A stretch of DNA of 13,016 nt from DASTCC01 sp035711465. Its GTDB lineage: Bacteria; Acidobacteriota; Vicinamibacteria; Vicinamibacterales; SCN-69-37. Below, piece by piece: positions 7,276 through 13,016 of the stretch (the stretch's first letter is position 1; each line of letters opens with the position of its first letter). Made by a program: the position numbers and the translations under genes. The DNA lies in contig DASTCC010000544.1 in assembly GCA_035711465.1 (NCBI GenBank), positions 1-13,016 on the forward strand, given 5' to 3'. The notes beneath the pieces are model-generated. The model saw nothing but the letters and a program-made list of their open reading frames with translations. It was not told the DNA's origin and made no database searches.

Positions 7276-8369
7276 AAGCGATTGCCGTGACCCCCGGCCA
7301 GGCGAACACGATGCGTCTGGTCGATGCGCCGATGCCGAGCCTGGCGGAGATTGCCAACGGCCGCGGCGTCCTCGTCAAAGTGCTCCGTGTCGGCGTCGAC
7401 GGCACCGACCGCGAGATCAACGCCGCCGAGTACGGCATGGCGCCGCCCGGCTTCGACTACCTGATCACCGGCCACGAGAGCTTCGGCCAGGTCGTCGAGG
7501 TCGGCGCCAACGTCACCGAGCTGGCGCCGGGCGACTACGTCGTCGCCACCGTCCGGCGTCCCGGCGGCAGCATCTACGACGTCATCGGCACCAACGATAT
7601 GACGACGGACGACACCTACTTCGAACGCGGCATCAATCTCCGCCACGGCTATCTCTGCGAGTACTACGTCGACGACGCCGAGTTCATCGTCAAGATCCCG
7701 AACGGGCTCAAGGAAGTCGGGGTGCTGCTCGAGCCGACGACCGTCGTGGAAAAAGGCATCGCGCAGGCCTACGAGATCCAGCGGCGCCTGCGGGTGTGGC
7801 GCCCGCGCAAAGCCGCGGTCATGGGCGCCGGCACCATCGGGTTGCTGGCGACGATGGTGCTCCGCCTGCGCGGACTCGACGTGACGGTCTTCGGCCGCAC
7901 GCCGAAGCCTTATCTCAACGCGGAGCTGCTCGAGGCGATCGGCGCGCGATATCTGACGACCGGGGCGACGTCGATCATGGACGGGGCGGCGGCGCACGGC
8001 CCCTTCGACGTGATCTTCGAGGCGACCGGCAACTCGAGCGTCGTCTTCGACAGCATGCGCGCCCTTGGAAAGAACGGGGTGCTGGTGCTCTCCAGCGTCA
8101 CCGGAGGCGATCGCGTCGTCGAGATCCACGCCGACAAGATCAACCTCGAGTTCGTGCTCGGCAACAAGGTCATGGTGGGCACGGTCAACGCCAACCGCGA
8201 ATATTTCGAGCAGGGCGTGCGCGATATGGCGCACTGCGAAGCCGACTACCCGGGGTGGCTCGCGCGGCTGCTCACTCACCCGGTGGAGGGCCTGGAGAAC
8301 CATCGCCTGCTGCTCGAGACGCTGACGTCGGCCAGGGGCGCGATCAAGGTCTTCTGCGAGGTCGCGTGA
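7272..8369 (+). CDS. Glucose 1-dehydrogenase, haloarchaeal-type zinc MDR family
   Basis: A 365-residue medium-chain dehydrogenase. It should oxidise glucose to glucono-1,5-lactone with NAD(P)+ in the cytoplasm. The catalytic domain has LRVGVDGTDREI (38-49), GHES (67-70) and LLEPTTVVEK (152-161). The Rossmann GxGxxG is GAGTIG at 185-190. The segments VGVDGTD, TVRRP, YFERGI and HGYL match the Haloferax glucose dehydrogenase as I recall it. In that enzyme zinc is held by Asp, His, Glu and a second Glu; the matching residues here are D43, H68, E69 and E154. The Cys used by Sulfolobus-type enzymes is replaced by D43, and the four-Cys structural zinc lobe is absent. The start overlaps the GH63 stop (ATGA), preceded by GGAGAG at 7261-7266. 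Sugar preference (glucose or galactose) is not decided by sequence. Confidence 0.9.
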   Translation: MKAIAVTPGQANTMRLVDAPMPSLAEIANGRGVLVKVLRVGVDGTDREINAAEYGMAPPGFDYLITGHESFGQVVEVGANVTELAPGDYVVATVRRPGGSIYDVIGTNDMTTDDTYFERGINLRHGYLCEYYVDDAEFIVKIPNGLKEVGVLLEPTTVVEKGIAQAYEIQRRLRVWRPRKAAVMGAGTIGLLATMVLRLRGLDVTVFGRTPKPYLNAELLEAIGARYLTTGATSIMDGAAAHGPFDVIFEATGNSSVVFDSMRALGKNGVLVLSSVTGGDRVVEIHADKINLEFVLGNKVMVGTVNANREYFEQGVRDMAHCEADYPGWLARLLTHPVEGLENHRLLLETLTSARGAIKVFCEVA

Positions 8370-8373
8370 GCCG

Positions 8374-9456
8374 ATGTCCGCACTCCTCGCCTCGTTCGCG
8401 AAGCCGCTGACGCTTCGCTCGCGTGACGGGCACGAGCCCGGCCGCAAGGTCACCTGGCTCGAGCTGTTCTTCGATCTCGTCTTCGTCGCCGCGGTGTCGC
8501 AGGTCGCGACCCCGCTCGGCCACGACTACTCCTTCGCCGCGTTCGGGCGCCTGGTGCTCCTCTTCGTCCTGATCTGGTGGGCGTGGCACGGCCACACGAC
8601 GTACGCCACCCGCTTCGACAGCGACGACGTCATCCAGCGGGTGTTGACGCTGCTGCAGATGTTCGCGGTGATCGTGATGGCGATCAACTCGCGGGACGCG
8701 CTCGACTCGCGCGACGCCGCCGGGTTTGCCGCCGCGTACGCCGCGATGCGCCTGCTCCTCGTCGCGCAGTATCTTCGCGCCCGCCGCCTGCCCGAATCGC
8801 GGCCGTTGACGACGGCGTACGCGATTGGTTTCGGCGCCGCCGCGGGGCTATGGCTGGCGTCCGCCGCGGCGCCGACGCCGGCGCGGTTCTGGCTCTGGGC
8901 GACCGCGCTCGCCGTCGACTTCGGCACGCCGCTCGTGACGGCCCGACACCTCGCCAGGATTCCACCGGATTCCGAGCACCTGCCCGAGCGGTTCGGCCTC
9001 TTCACCATCATCCTCATCGGCGAGGCGATGATCGGCGTCATGCACGGCATGGAAAGCCAGGCGACGTGGACGCCGGAAGCGGCCGCGACGGCCTTTCTGA
9101 GCATGACGTCGGTCTTCGCGATCTGGTGGTGCTACTTCGACGGCTCCGGCGCGACGAGCGAGCGTCACCTCCGCGCACGGGAGGACGTCCGCCGCTTCCA
9201 CGTCTGGACCTACGCTCACCTGCCGCTCTACGTCGGCGTCCTCGTCTTCGGCGTCGGACTCCATCACGTCATCACCGTCGCCGGCGTCTCGCAGCTTCAC
9301 GGCGAGGAGATCGCGCTCCTGGCGTCGGCGCTCGCGCTGACGATCGCGGCGATGGCCACGATCGCGCGTGCGTCGCGCCGCGCCGCCGTTCATCTGATTC
9401 GACGGAACGTGAACGTCCCGAACGGCGCGACGCTGCCGCCCGACGCGACCGGATAA
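8374..9456 (+). CDS. LtrA-family (low temperature requirement A) membrane protein
   Basis: A 360-residue multi-pass membrane protein. It has the family signature WLELFFDLVFVAAVSQ (28-43) at the first membrane segment and HLPERFGLFTIILIGEA (202-218) in the middle, with about eight further hydrophobic segments: 58-72, 90-104, 115-133, 146-163, 172-190, 237-254, 281-300 and 311-331. Family length is about 360-400, so it looks complete. The name comes from a Listeria cold-growth mutant; biochemical activity is unknown. It is not the group II intron LtrA protein. ATG 8374 lies 4 bases after the dehydrogenase stop, so it may be co-transcribed, although a link to sugar oxidation is not evident. The last 67 bases overlap the 3' end of the convergent Spondin_N gene. 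The C-terminal 20 residues are polar and fall outside the membrane core. Confidence 0.9.
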   Translation: MSALLASFAKPLTLRSRDGHEPGRKVTWLELFFDLVFVAAVSQVATPLGHDYSFAAFGRLVLLFVLIWWAWHGHTTYATRFDSDDVIQRVLTLLQMFAVIVMAINSRDALDSRDAAGFAAAYAAMRLLLVAQYLRARRLPESRPLTTAYAIGFGAAAGLWLASAAAPTPARFWLWATALAVDFGTPLVTARHLARIPPDSEHLPERFGLFTIILIGEAMIGVMHGMESQATWTPEAAATAFLSMTSVFAIWWCYFDGSGATSERHLRAREDVRRFHVWTYAHLPLYVGVLVFGVGLHHVITVAGVSQLHGEEIALLASALALTIAAMATIARASRRAAVHLIRRNVNVPNGATLPPDATG

Positions 9457-10250
9457 CCGTTCAGGCGTGCGATCGACTGCCGTGGCGTGGTCTCGAGATC
9501 GGGCGATTCGTACGATGCCCCGCTGTCCGTGCCGGCGTCGAACGCGTACTGGTCGACGCGGATCTCGTCGATCCACTGCCCGTTCGATTGCAGCGACAGT
9601 CCCGAGACGCCGACGAACCAGTCCGGGCTCGGCGCGACCATGGTCACGAGCGTGACGAGCGGATGAGACGTCGAGATGTCGAACTCCATGCTCGTCGATG
9701 CCGGCGAGGTACCGAGGCTCGGTCCCGACAGCAGGTGCTCGGCGGTGCCGGCGCCGATGGCGGCGTTGACCTCGCCGTCGAGCGGCGACTTCGAGCCGCG
9801 CTCTGCCATGCGGCGAATGCCTTCGCTCGCGGGCGCACCTTCCCGCCAGAAAGTCACGCCGGCGTGATGGGTGCCGCCGATCAACCCCGAGTAATGCGCG
9901 CTCGCGGGGAAGTCGGTCGGGTGCGATCCCGCCGACCACGTCGAGTCGAAGATCACCACGTAGCGCGCCGTTGACGGCGAGGGCGGCGGCGTCGGGGCTG
10001 GCGCCGGATCCGGATCCGGCGCGGGCGGCGCGGGCGCGGGTGTCGGGGTTGGCGTCGGCGCGGGTGACGGTTCGGGCGTTGGCGCGGGCGCCGGTTCGGG
10101 CGTTGGTGCCGGCGCCGGGGTCGGCTCCGGCACTGGCGGCATCTCCCCGGGCGTCTCGACCGGCGCCGGCGCCGTCGGAGACGATGATTCGGAACAGGCA
10201 CTGAGGGCGAAGGTGCTGAGGACAAGGACGATGGCGAGCGTCGGTCGCAT
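9390..10250 (-). CDS. Spondin_N-domain lipoprotein with Pro-rich linker
   Basis: A 286-residue protein. Residues 1-19 are a lipoprotein signal peptide with lipobox LSAC (lipidated C19), so it should be anchored on the cell surface or in the periplasm. Residues about 25-93 are a low-complexity Pro/Ala/Thr/Glu linker. Residues about 96-265 are a Spondin_N domain, the N-terminal domain of F-spondin. Clear motifs are FDSTWSAGSHP (101-111), HYSGLIGGTHH (119-129), GAPASEGIRRMAERG (138-152), MVAPSPDWFVGV (204-215) and FDAGTDSG (237-244). Bacterial members are uncharacterised; an adhesion or matrix role is guessed from animal homologues. The gene is divergent from the ECF sigma gene. An ECF-like promoter places the probable RNA start only a few bases before ATG, and no Shine-Dalgarno is visible, so it may be translated leaderless. 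The 3' end overlaps the convergent LtrA gene. Confidence 0.88.
   Translation of the reverse strand: MRPTLAIVLVLSTFALSACSESSSPTAPAPVETPGEMPPVPEPTPAPAPTPEPAPAPTPEPSPAPTPTPTPAPAPPAPDPDPAPAPTPPPSPSTARYVVIFDSTWSAGSHPTDFPASAHYSGLIGGTHHAGVTFWREGAPASEGIRRMAERGSKSPLDGEVNAAIGAGTAEHLLSGPSLGTSPASTSMEFDISTSHPLVTLVTMVAPSPDWFVGVSGLSLQSNGQWIDEIRVDQYAFDAGTDSGASYESPDLETTPRQSIARLNGYPVASGGSVAPFGTFTFRRIR
9975..10178 (-). repeat. Degenerate repeat coding a Pro-rich linker
   Basis: About 68 codons encode repeated PTPAPAP / PTPEPAPA units between the lipobox and the Spondin_N domain. On the plus strand these read as degenerate GGCGCGGGCGTC/GGTTC-type units. Such linkers usually span the envelope or peptidoglycan. 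The repeats may vary in length between strains through slippage. Confidence 0.8.
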
Positions 10251-10259
10251 GGCGGCAGG

Positions 10260-10287
10260 TATACGAACCGGCCGCCGCAGCGGTTAC
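10260..10287 (-). promoter_or_regulatory. ECF-type promoter candidate for the Spondin_N lipoprotein
   Basis: On the minus strand, GTAACC (10287-10282) is followed by 16 bases and then CGTATA (10265-10260). This resembles the -35 (GTAAC/GAAC) and -10 (CGTA) elements of ECF sigma factors. The likely RNA start falls about 7 bases downstream, nearly at the lipoprotein ATG (10250). The same element with identical spacing occurs on the other strand in front of the sigma gene. Confidence 0.6.
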
Positions 10288-10300
10288 CGCGCCGGGCCTC

Positions 10301-10328
10301 GTAACCAGATGACCGTGCCCAGCGTAGT
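10301..10328 (+). promoter_or_regulatory. ECF-type autoregulatory promoter candidate for the sigma gene
   Basis: GTAACC (10301-10306), a 16-base spacer, then CGTAGT (10323-10328). The predicted RNA start near 10335 leaves a leader of roughly 15 bases before TTG 10350. ECF sigma factors commonly transcribe their own operon from such sites. The match to the divergent site (GTAACC-N16-CGTA) strengthens the call; strength and recognition by this sigma factor are inferred. Confidence 0.6.
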
Positions 10329-10349
10329 AGTCTCACCGCCGGGATCCCG

Positions 10350-10910
10350 TTGACGACCGACAAGGAACGTCAGGCGGCCGCGCTGATGGCCTCGGCGCAG
10401 GACGGCAACCAGGCGGCGTACGCCGAGCTGCTGGCGCTGCTCACCGGCGTCGCGCGCGCATTCGTGCGCGCGCGCATCGGCGCGTTGCCATGGACGGACG
10501 ACGTCGTCCAGGAGACTCTGCTGACCGTGCACCTGGCGCGACATACCTACGACCCTGCCCGGCCGTTCGCGCCGTGGTTCTACGCCATCCTTCGCAGCCG
10601 CTTCGTGGACGCGGCGCGCAAGCACAAGCGCGTCGCCACGCGCGAAGTGGGCGCCGACGTACTGCCCGACCGGACGCCCGCCGATCGGGCCGCACCGGAC
10701 GACGACATCGACGTCGCCCGCGTGCGCGCGTCGCTGGCGGCGCTGCCCGAACGGCAGCGCGAGGTGATCGTCGGACTGAAGTACCGCGACGAGTCGGTAC
10801 GCGAGGTCGCGGCGCGGCTCGGCCTGTCGGAATCGGCGGTGAAAGTGACCGCGCATCGCGGCTACAAGGCGATGCGCCGCTGGCTCGGAGGCCGGCGCGA
10901 TGCGGACTGA
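10350..10910 (+). CDS. ECF-family RNA polymerase sigma factor
   Basis: A 186-residue protein with only the two sigma domains expected of an ECF factor. Region 2 spans about 17-95, with TDDVVQETLLTVHLARHTYD (49-68) and FAPWFYAILRSRFVDAARKH (73-92), the -10 recognition helices. Region 4 spans about 125-178, with LPERQREVIVGLKYRDESV (132-150) and the helix-turn-helix VAARLGLSESAVKVTAHRGY (153-172), which binds the -35. It recruits RNA polymerase to stress-response promoters. The start is uncertain: TTG 10350 is just downstream of the promoter candidate, while ATG 10386 would drop 12 residues without damaging region 2. Neither has a strong Shine-Dalgarno. The stop overlaps the anti-sigma gene by 11 bases, so the two should be made together. 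The pairing with a DUF1109/NrsF partner indicates the ECF groups controlled by that anti-sigma type. Confidence 0.92.
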   Translation: MTTDKERQAAALMASAQDGNQAAYAELLALLTGVARAFVRARIGALPWTDDVVQETLLTVHLARHTYDPARPFAPWFYAILRSRFVDAARKHKRVATREVGADVLPDRTPADRAAPDDDIDVARVRASLAALPERQREVIVGLKYRDESVREVAARLGLSESAVKVTAHRGYKAMRRWLGGRRDAD

Positions 10911-11550
10911 AGACCTGATCGCGAAGCTGGCGGCCGATGGGGTGGCCGTCCAACGTCTGGAGCCGCCGGCGGTGCTGTCCGTCAGATGGCTGACCGCGGC
11001 GGTCCTCGCGGTGGCGGCCGGCGTCGCCCTGTTCGGCGCGCGACCCGATGCAGTCGAGAGCTTCACGCGCGCCGGATACGTCGTGCTGTGGCTGGCGACG
11101 CTCTCGACGGCGGCGATCGCGTCCGCCTGCGCGTGGATGTCGGCCGTTCCCGGCGCCGGCGCGGATCGCAGGTGGACGACGCTCTTGTGGCTCGCGGCAG
11201 GGGCGTGGGCCGCGCTCCTCGTCGCACGGCTCCTCGCCGGGGGATCGATCGGCGCGCAGATCGTCCGTGAGCCGGCGCACGCCGGCTGTATCGCGCAGAT
11301 TGTCGCCCTGGCGGCGCTCCCGGCGCTGCTGCTCTATCGGCGGCTGCGACGCGCGGCGCCGCTCGCGGCATCACGAACCGCGATGCTCGCCTCCCTTGCC
11401 GCCCTGTCCCTGGCCGCGGCCGGTTCGCAGGTCGTGTGCCCGATCGACAGCGCCGCGCATCAGCTGCCGATCCACTTCGTGCCGACGATCGCGATCGCGG
11501 TCCTGAGCGTCGCCGCGGTGCGTCCGCTGGTGGACCGTTTGTCGCGTTGA
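10900..11550 (+). CDS. DUF1109/NrsF-family membrane anti-sigma factor
   Basis: A 216-residue protein. A short cytoplasmic N-terminus (MRTEDLIAKLAADGVAVQRL, then EPP) is followed by about six hydrophobic segments: 29-47, 57-80, 93-113, 128-146, 159-176 and 192-209. That is the layout of the DUF1109/NrsF family, which holds its cognate ECF sigma factor at the membrane until a stress signal arrives. Cysteines are C77, C130 and C180. C130 and C180 lie at positions close to the two cysteines implicated in heavy-metal response in the Caulobacter NrsF protein, as I recall it. The metal signal here is therefore an inference. The start ATG 10900 overlaps the sigma stop by 11 bases, as is usual for such pairs. 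The stop is 34 bases from the convergent anchor-protein gene. The family call rests on topology, start motif and operon position. Confidence 0.85.
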   Translation: MRTEDLIAKLAADGVAVQRLEPPAVLSVRWLTAAVLAVAAGVALFGARPDAVESFTRAGYVVLWLATLSTAAIASACAWMSAVPGAGADRRWTTLLWLAAGAWAALLVARLLAGGSIGAQIVREPAHAGCIAQIVALAALPALLLYRRLRRAAPLAASRTAMLASLAALSLAAAGSQVVCPIDSAAHQLPIHFVPTIAIAVLSVAAVRPLVDRLSR

Positions 11551-11584
11551 ACGGACCGGGATGGCGCGTCAGCGATGGCGCGGC

Positions 11585-12172
11585 CTACTTCCCCGCAAAT
11601 GTTCTTTGAATCCGTTCGCCGTCCCGGTATTCGGTGGAGGCGACGTAGAAGCCCGCGGACTCGAGCGTCACCTTGACGCGTCCGGCGCCGCGATTCTCCC
11701 AGAACCACCCGTGGATGCCTGCTTTCGCCGCGACGAACTGGCCGCTGCCCTCGGCGGCGGTGCCCTTCTGGTAGCTGTCGAAGTACTTCGGCGGCGCGCC
11801 GTCCGGTTCGCCGTGAAACTCGAAGTTCACGGCTTCGGTTGCACGCCATGAGTAGACGAAGCTCGCGCCTTCGGCGAGCCGGTACTTGTACTCGACGCCT
11901 TCGAAGGGACGCAGTTCGACCTCGTACCTGTCCGATTGCAGCGTCCGCGCGGCGCGTCCTGCCGCAGCCGTGTCGGCAGCGGTTGCGGGCGCCGGCGCCG
12001 GTTCATTCGCGCCGGCGAGCGCGGTCAATCCGAGCGCGCGACCGGTGCCGAGGGGATCGATGCCGTACTCGGCCGGCAGGACTGCGGTCACGAGCACGAT
12101 GGCGGCCGCCACGGCCGCGATCGCCGTCGCCATCAGAATGCGGCGGGATGATGGCGCGGCCGCGCTGTTCAC
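11585..12172 (-). CDS. Single-pass 'transmembrane anchor' protein paired with HupE/UreJ
   Basis: A 195-residue protein. Start GTG 12172 overlaps the HupE-like stop (GTGA), so the two are coupled. The N-terminus has one membrane helix (about 12-32). It is followed by the motif LPAEYGIDPLGTGRALGL (32-49), which I recognise from proteins called 'transmembrane anchor protein' that accompany HupE/UreJ genes in Proteobacteria. A low-complexity Ala/Pro stretch (about 54-76) leads to a soluble beta-rich domain (about 78-193). That domain has EYKYRLAEGASFVYSWRA (94-111), NFEFHGEPDGAP (116-127), YQKGTAAEGSGQF (134-146) and HGWFWENRG (154-162). No enzyme motif is visible. The polar domain is probably extracytoplasmic, holding H120, H154 and two adjacent Trp residues. 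Function is unknown; a partner or metal-handling role for the HupE-like protein is inferred from the pairing alone. Confidence 0.82.
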   Translation of the reverse strand: MNSAAAPSSRRILMATAIAAVAAAIVLVTAVLPAEYGIDPLGTGRALGLTALAGANEPAPAPATAADTAAAGRAARTLQSDRYEVELRPFEGVEYKYRLAEGASFVYSWRATEAVNFEFHGEPDGAPPKYFDSYQKGTAAEGSGQFVAAKAGIHGWFWENRGAGRVKVTLESAGFYVASTEYRDGERIQRTFAGK

Positions 12173-12870
12173 TGCGACACCACGTAGCCGGCGAGCTGAA
12201 ACCCGATCAGGATGAAACCGCCGGTCATGAGGACGGTGTTGGCGGCAAACGCGTGGCGATCGAAGCTCGGGCGCGATCGCCAGTAGGCAAACCCGATCAG
12301 GACCGCCGAGAGCGCCATCACCTGCCCGACCTCGACGCCGACATTGAAACTCGCCAGATTGGCCATGAGTCCACGCTCGGGCAGCGCGAGGTCCTGCAGT
12401 TTCGTGGCCAGGCCAAAACCATGGCAGAGCCCGAAGGCCAGCACCGCGAGCCTCGGGTCCGGGCGGACGCCGAACACCGTCCGGAAGCCGCCGACGTTCT
12501 CGAACCCCTTGTAGACAACGGAGAGACCGATGACGGCGTCGACCAGGTACCCGTCGATGCGAACATCGGCGAGCACGCCACCGACCAGCGTCAGGCTGTG
12601 ACCCAGCGTGAAGAGCGAGACGTAGGTCACGACGTCTCTGATGCGGTAGAGAAAGAAGATCACTCCGACGAGGAAGAGGATGTGGTCGTAGCCGGTGACC
12701 ATGTGCTTGGCGCCGAGGTAGAGGAACGCCATCAGCCCGCCGCGTTCCATGAACGTGCGGTCGGCGGCCGAAACGCCGTGCGCGAAGGCCGGCGCGGCCG
12801 TTCCCAGCCACACGGCCGCGAGGGTCGAGGCAGCCCAGACCGGTGACAGGCGTCGTCGTCTTCCGAGCAC
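12169..12870 (-). CDS. HupE/UreJ-family membrane protein
   Basis: A 233-residue protein. Residues 1-30 are a signal peptide ending PAFA-HG, so the mature N-terminus may be His31 outside the cytoplasm. About six membrane segments follow. Family motifs are present: FLYLGAKHMVTGYDHILFLV (49-68), FTLGHSLTL (87-95), GLCHGFGLA (147-155) and FNVGVEVGQ (175-183). The histidines H56, H63, H91 and H150 are the likely metal-handling residues. HupE is a nickel transporter in hydrogenase clusters and UreJ accompanies urease, but neither hydrogenase nor urease genes are in view, so the substrate is open. Start GTG 12870 is 11 bases from the ABC-F stop, with GAGGG just upstream, and there is no in-frame ATG before the signal peptide core. 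The stop overlaps the anchor gene. Confidence 0.88.
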   Translation of the reverse strand: MLGRRRRLSPVWAASTLAAVWLGTAAPAFAHGVSAADRTFMERGGLMAFLYLGAKHMVTGYDHILFLVGVIFFLYRIRDVVTYVSLFTLGHSLTLVGGVLADVRIDGYLVDAVIGLSVVYKGFENVGGFRTVFGVRPDPRLAVLAFGLCHGFGLATKLQDLALPERGLMANLASFNVGVEVGQVMALSAVLIGFAYWRSRPSFDRHAFAANTVLMTGGFILIGFQLAGYVVSQ

Positions 12871-12881
12871 GGTCCCTCAGC

Positions 12882-13016
12882 CTACCGCAGGCCGTCGAGT
12901 TCGTCCCAGCGGGCGTAGGCGGCGAGCAGCTCGCCCGGCAGCGCGTCGAGCCGGGCCATCGTCGCGGTGATCTCGGCGGCCGGTTTCTTGTAGAAGTCGG
13001 CGGCGGCCACCGCGGC
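12882..13016 (-). CDS. ABC-F family ATPase (Uup/EttA type), C-terminal fragment
   Basis: Only the last 44 codons lie in the window; the gene continues beyond 13016. The visible residues (ADFYKKPAAEITATMARLDA, then LPGELLAAYARWDELDG) match the C-terminal coiled-coil of ABC-F proteins: 'DPDFY' followed by a helix ending in 'RWEELE'. ABC-F proteins are soluble paired ATPases acting on ribosomes; subtype cannot be told from this fragment. The stop TAG is at 12884-12882, 11 bases before the HupE-like start on the same strand, so read-through transcription of the pair is plausible. Because so little is visible, the call depends on this one motif. Confidence 0.75.
   Translation of the reverse strand, partial: AAVAAADFYKKPAAEITATMARLDALPGELLAAYARWDELDGLR

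Noticed and set aside
7215..8453. 412-codon minus-strand open frame opposite glucose dehydrogenase
   Set aside because: It mirrors the codon bias of the real gene, and the dehydrogenase on the plus strand is unambiguous.
8374..9456. Group II intron reverse transcriptase, from the shared name LtrA
   Set aside because: The protein is a multi-pass membrane protein with WLELFFDLVFV. It has no reverse transcriptase motif, and no intron RNA structure was seen.
9975..10178. GC-rich repeated DNA as a CRISPR array or satellite
   Set aside because: Units are short, degenerate and in frame with the lipoprotein; they code the Pro-rich linker.
12173..12811. Upstream extension of the anchor-protein frame through the HupE-like gene
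   Set aside because: The extension is an out-of-frame reading of HupE. The GTG at 12172, coupled to the HupE stop, gives the known anchor-protein N-terminus.

Overview
The window is high-GC bacterial chromosome. It is densely coded, with short gaps, ATGA/GTGA start-stop overlaps and long antisense shadow frames typical of GC-rich codon bias. The gene content (a GH63/MGH1-like glucosidase beside a haloarchaeal-type glucose dehydrogenase, a Spondin_N lipoprotein, an ECF sigma factor with a DUF1109/NrsF-type anti-sigma) suggests a soil Acidobacteriota, possibly Vicinamibacteria. That assignment is inference; no rRNA or other marker gene is present. I see no tRNA, rRNA, IS element, CRISPR array or prophage, and no gene-free stretch longer than 300 bases.

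Layout. (1) 1-8369, plus strand: a sugar-processing block. It contains the C-terminal part of an amylo-alpha-1,6-glucosidase, a small secreted DM13-like protein, a hairpin terminator, an exported GlcG/HbpS-like domain fused to a cupin, an SMP-30/gluconolactonase with an N-terminal beta-sandwich-like region, a large GH63/MGH1-like glucosidase and a glucose 1-dehydrogenase. From 2032 to 8369 the four genes are coupled or nearly so, and LtrA follows 4 nt later. The chemistry is coherent: alpha-glucosidases release glucose, the dehydrogenase makes gluconolactone, and the lactonase opens it. However, the lactonase appears exported while the dehydrogenase appears cytoplasmic. (2) 8374-9456: a LtrA-family membrane protein whose 3' end overlaps a convergent gene by 67 nt. 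(3) 9390-11550: a divergent module. A Spondin_N lipoprotein with a long Pro-rich linker (minus strand) faces an ECF sigma factor and its membrane anti-sigma factor (plus strand). (4) 11585-13016, minus strand: the end of an ABC-F ATPase, then a HupE/UreJ-like membrane protein coupled by a GTGA overlap to a single-pass anchored protein.

The most interesting observation is in the 99-base gap between the Spondin_N lipoprotein and the sigma factor. Both strands carry the same bipartite element, GTAACC-N16-CGTA, facing each gene. This resembles a pair of divergent ECF promoters. It suggests that the sigma factor drives both its own operon and the surface lipoprotein, with a two-cysteine DUF1109/NrsF-type protein as the sensor. 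Other points worth checking are the Asp-for-Cys zinc ligand in the glucose dehydrogenase, the GlcG-cupin fusion, the sandwich-plus-propeller lactonase and the HupE/anchor pair.
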